A stretch of DNA of 64,000 nt from Phycisphaeraceae bacterium (GTDB lineage Bacteria; Planctomycetota; Phycisphaerae; Phycisphaerales; Zrk34), in the NCBI GenBank assembly GCA_028282805.1, contig JANQHD010000027.1:1-64000 (forward strand). The letters are read 5' to 3'. Shown piece by piece: positions 63,732 through 64,000 of the stretch. The notes under the pieces are model-generated. The model made no database searches. It was not told the origin of the DNA and was given only the letters and a program-made list of their open reading frames with translations. The position numbers and the translations under genes are program-made. Numbering within the stretch: position 1 is the first letter of the stretch; each line of letters starts with the position of its first letter.

Positions 63732-64000
63732 TGGGAAATGGCAAAAACGCCGTGCTAGACAGGGCAATGGGGTTACTCGTGGTGGTTTCGGCGGTGGTGG
63801 CGTCGGGGGGCGGAACAGGCGAGCGGCAGCAGGGCGGGCGAGTGACGCGAGTTCGGGCACCCTCGGTGCAGTTGGGCCGCTGGCGTGGTCGAAGCCGAAG
63901 TGACCGCCGAGCGTGTTGCGGTTGGCCAGCGTGACCGTGCCATCGCCGTTGAAATCGCCCACGGCCCGGCCGTCGGTTTGGCCGGAGTTCGCCCCGGTGT
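63714..64000 (-). CDS. C-terminal part of a dockerin-like protein, probably frameshifted in its PEP-CTERM signal (partial)
   Basis: The minus strand enters from the right edge encoding a dockerin-like repeat (VGDFNGDGTVTLANRNTLGG) and then VPELASLARPAAARLFRPP. Removing one C near 63836-63838 gives VPELASLAALLPLACSAPRR followed by HHRRNHHE and stop (63773-63775). That is a normal PEP-CTERM layout of VPEx, hydrophobic stretch and basic tail. The uncorrected frame instead runs about 20 codons on into the AT palindrome. So the gene is probably a PEP-CTERM protein with a one-base frameshift, natural or a sequence error. The N-terminus is outside the window. Confidence 0.6.
   Translation of the reverse strand, partial: TGANSGQTDGRAVGDFNGDGTVTLANRNTLGGHFGFDHASGPTAPRVPELASLARPAAARLFRPPTPPPPKPPRVTPLPCLARRFCHFPRRNLS

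Overview
The window is very GC-rich, densely coded Gram-negative DNA, most likely from a planctomycete of the Phycisphaerae. Supporting signs: a dockerin-like EF-hand protein with a PEP-CTERM sorting tail (33829-35232) and a second one cut by the right edge; a secreted arylsulfatase-type sulfatase; a secreted LacZ with a LamG insert; LptB, implying an outer membrane; the futalosine-route enzyme MqnA; and many planctomycete-style secreted or membrane hypotheticals. No rRNA, CRISPR array or transposase was seen. Four tRNAs are present (Lys-CUU, Leu-UAG, Asp-GUC, Ala-GGC).

Layout. 1-1331: right end of an integrative element whose tyrosine recombinase reads into tRNA-Lys. 1457-6435: tRNA-Leu, secreted beta-galactosidase, queuosine-precursor transporter. 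6481-9230: ECF sigma factor, membrane anti-sigma-like protein and PDZ protein behind a near-consensus promoter. 9305-20986: membrane proteins, a GGDEF signalling protein with a degenerate active site, nadD, a GT4 glycosyltransferase, truA, a flavin reductase, aroC and a nucleosidase. 21073-28911: Dabb protein, WecA-like transferase, O-antigen-ligase-like protein, amidohydrolase, lipoprotein, AGCS symporter, CBS protein. 29078-36978: peroxiredoxin, a possible serpin relative, polA, PEP-CTERM protein, trpB2, small EF-hand protein. 37155-44717: tRNA-Asp and tRNA-Ala, RmlC/RmlD-like pair, PhoB/PhoR-like pair, hemC, ThuA-like protein, a short TrkH-like protein and a DUF2007 protein. 44760-49279: large sigma-70 factor, mqnA, PEGA lipoprotein, alpha/beta hydrolase, lptB. 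49336-55188: a 770-aa carboxypeptidase-regulatory-fold protein, a tRNA-queuosine mannosyltransferase candidate, two hypotheticals and atpG. 55333-64000: membrane protein, three Cys/Met PLP enzymes (CGS-like, metB, metY), XRE regulator, acyl carrier protein, a possible ncRNA, sulfatase and the cut dockerin protein.

The least explained content is non-coding. (1) Eight gene junctions carry long imperfect hairpins whose arms are strings of 7-9-nt words; the architecture recurs while the words differ by site. (2) A family of GC hairpins introduced by TTTAGC or CTAAGC lies just after stop codons, in the sense orientation. (3) A 23-bp AT-rich perfect palindrome occurs three times in intergenic DNA. 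(4) Palindromes sit in frame inside truA, polA and the queuosine mannosyltransferase, always at apparent loops. (5) Eleven genes show a TANNNT hexamer ending 6-9 nt before the start codon with no Shine-Dalgarno, which suggests frequent leaderless transcription and fixes several starts. (6) 61821-62137 has a promoter-like pair, nested hairpins and an intrinsic terminator but no ORF.

Functional links: the transporter at 5602, tRNA-Asp(GUC) and the mannosyltransferase at 51742 fit one queuosine modification route; metY, metB and the CGS-like gene form a sulfur amino-acid locus; the WecA-like, Wzy/WaaL-like, GT4, RmlC/RmlD-like and LptB proteins fit envelope polysaccharide synthesis and export.
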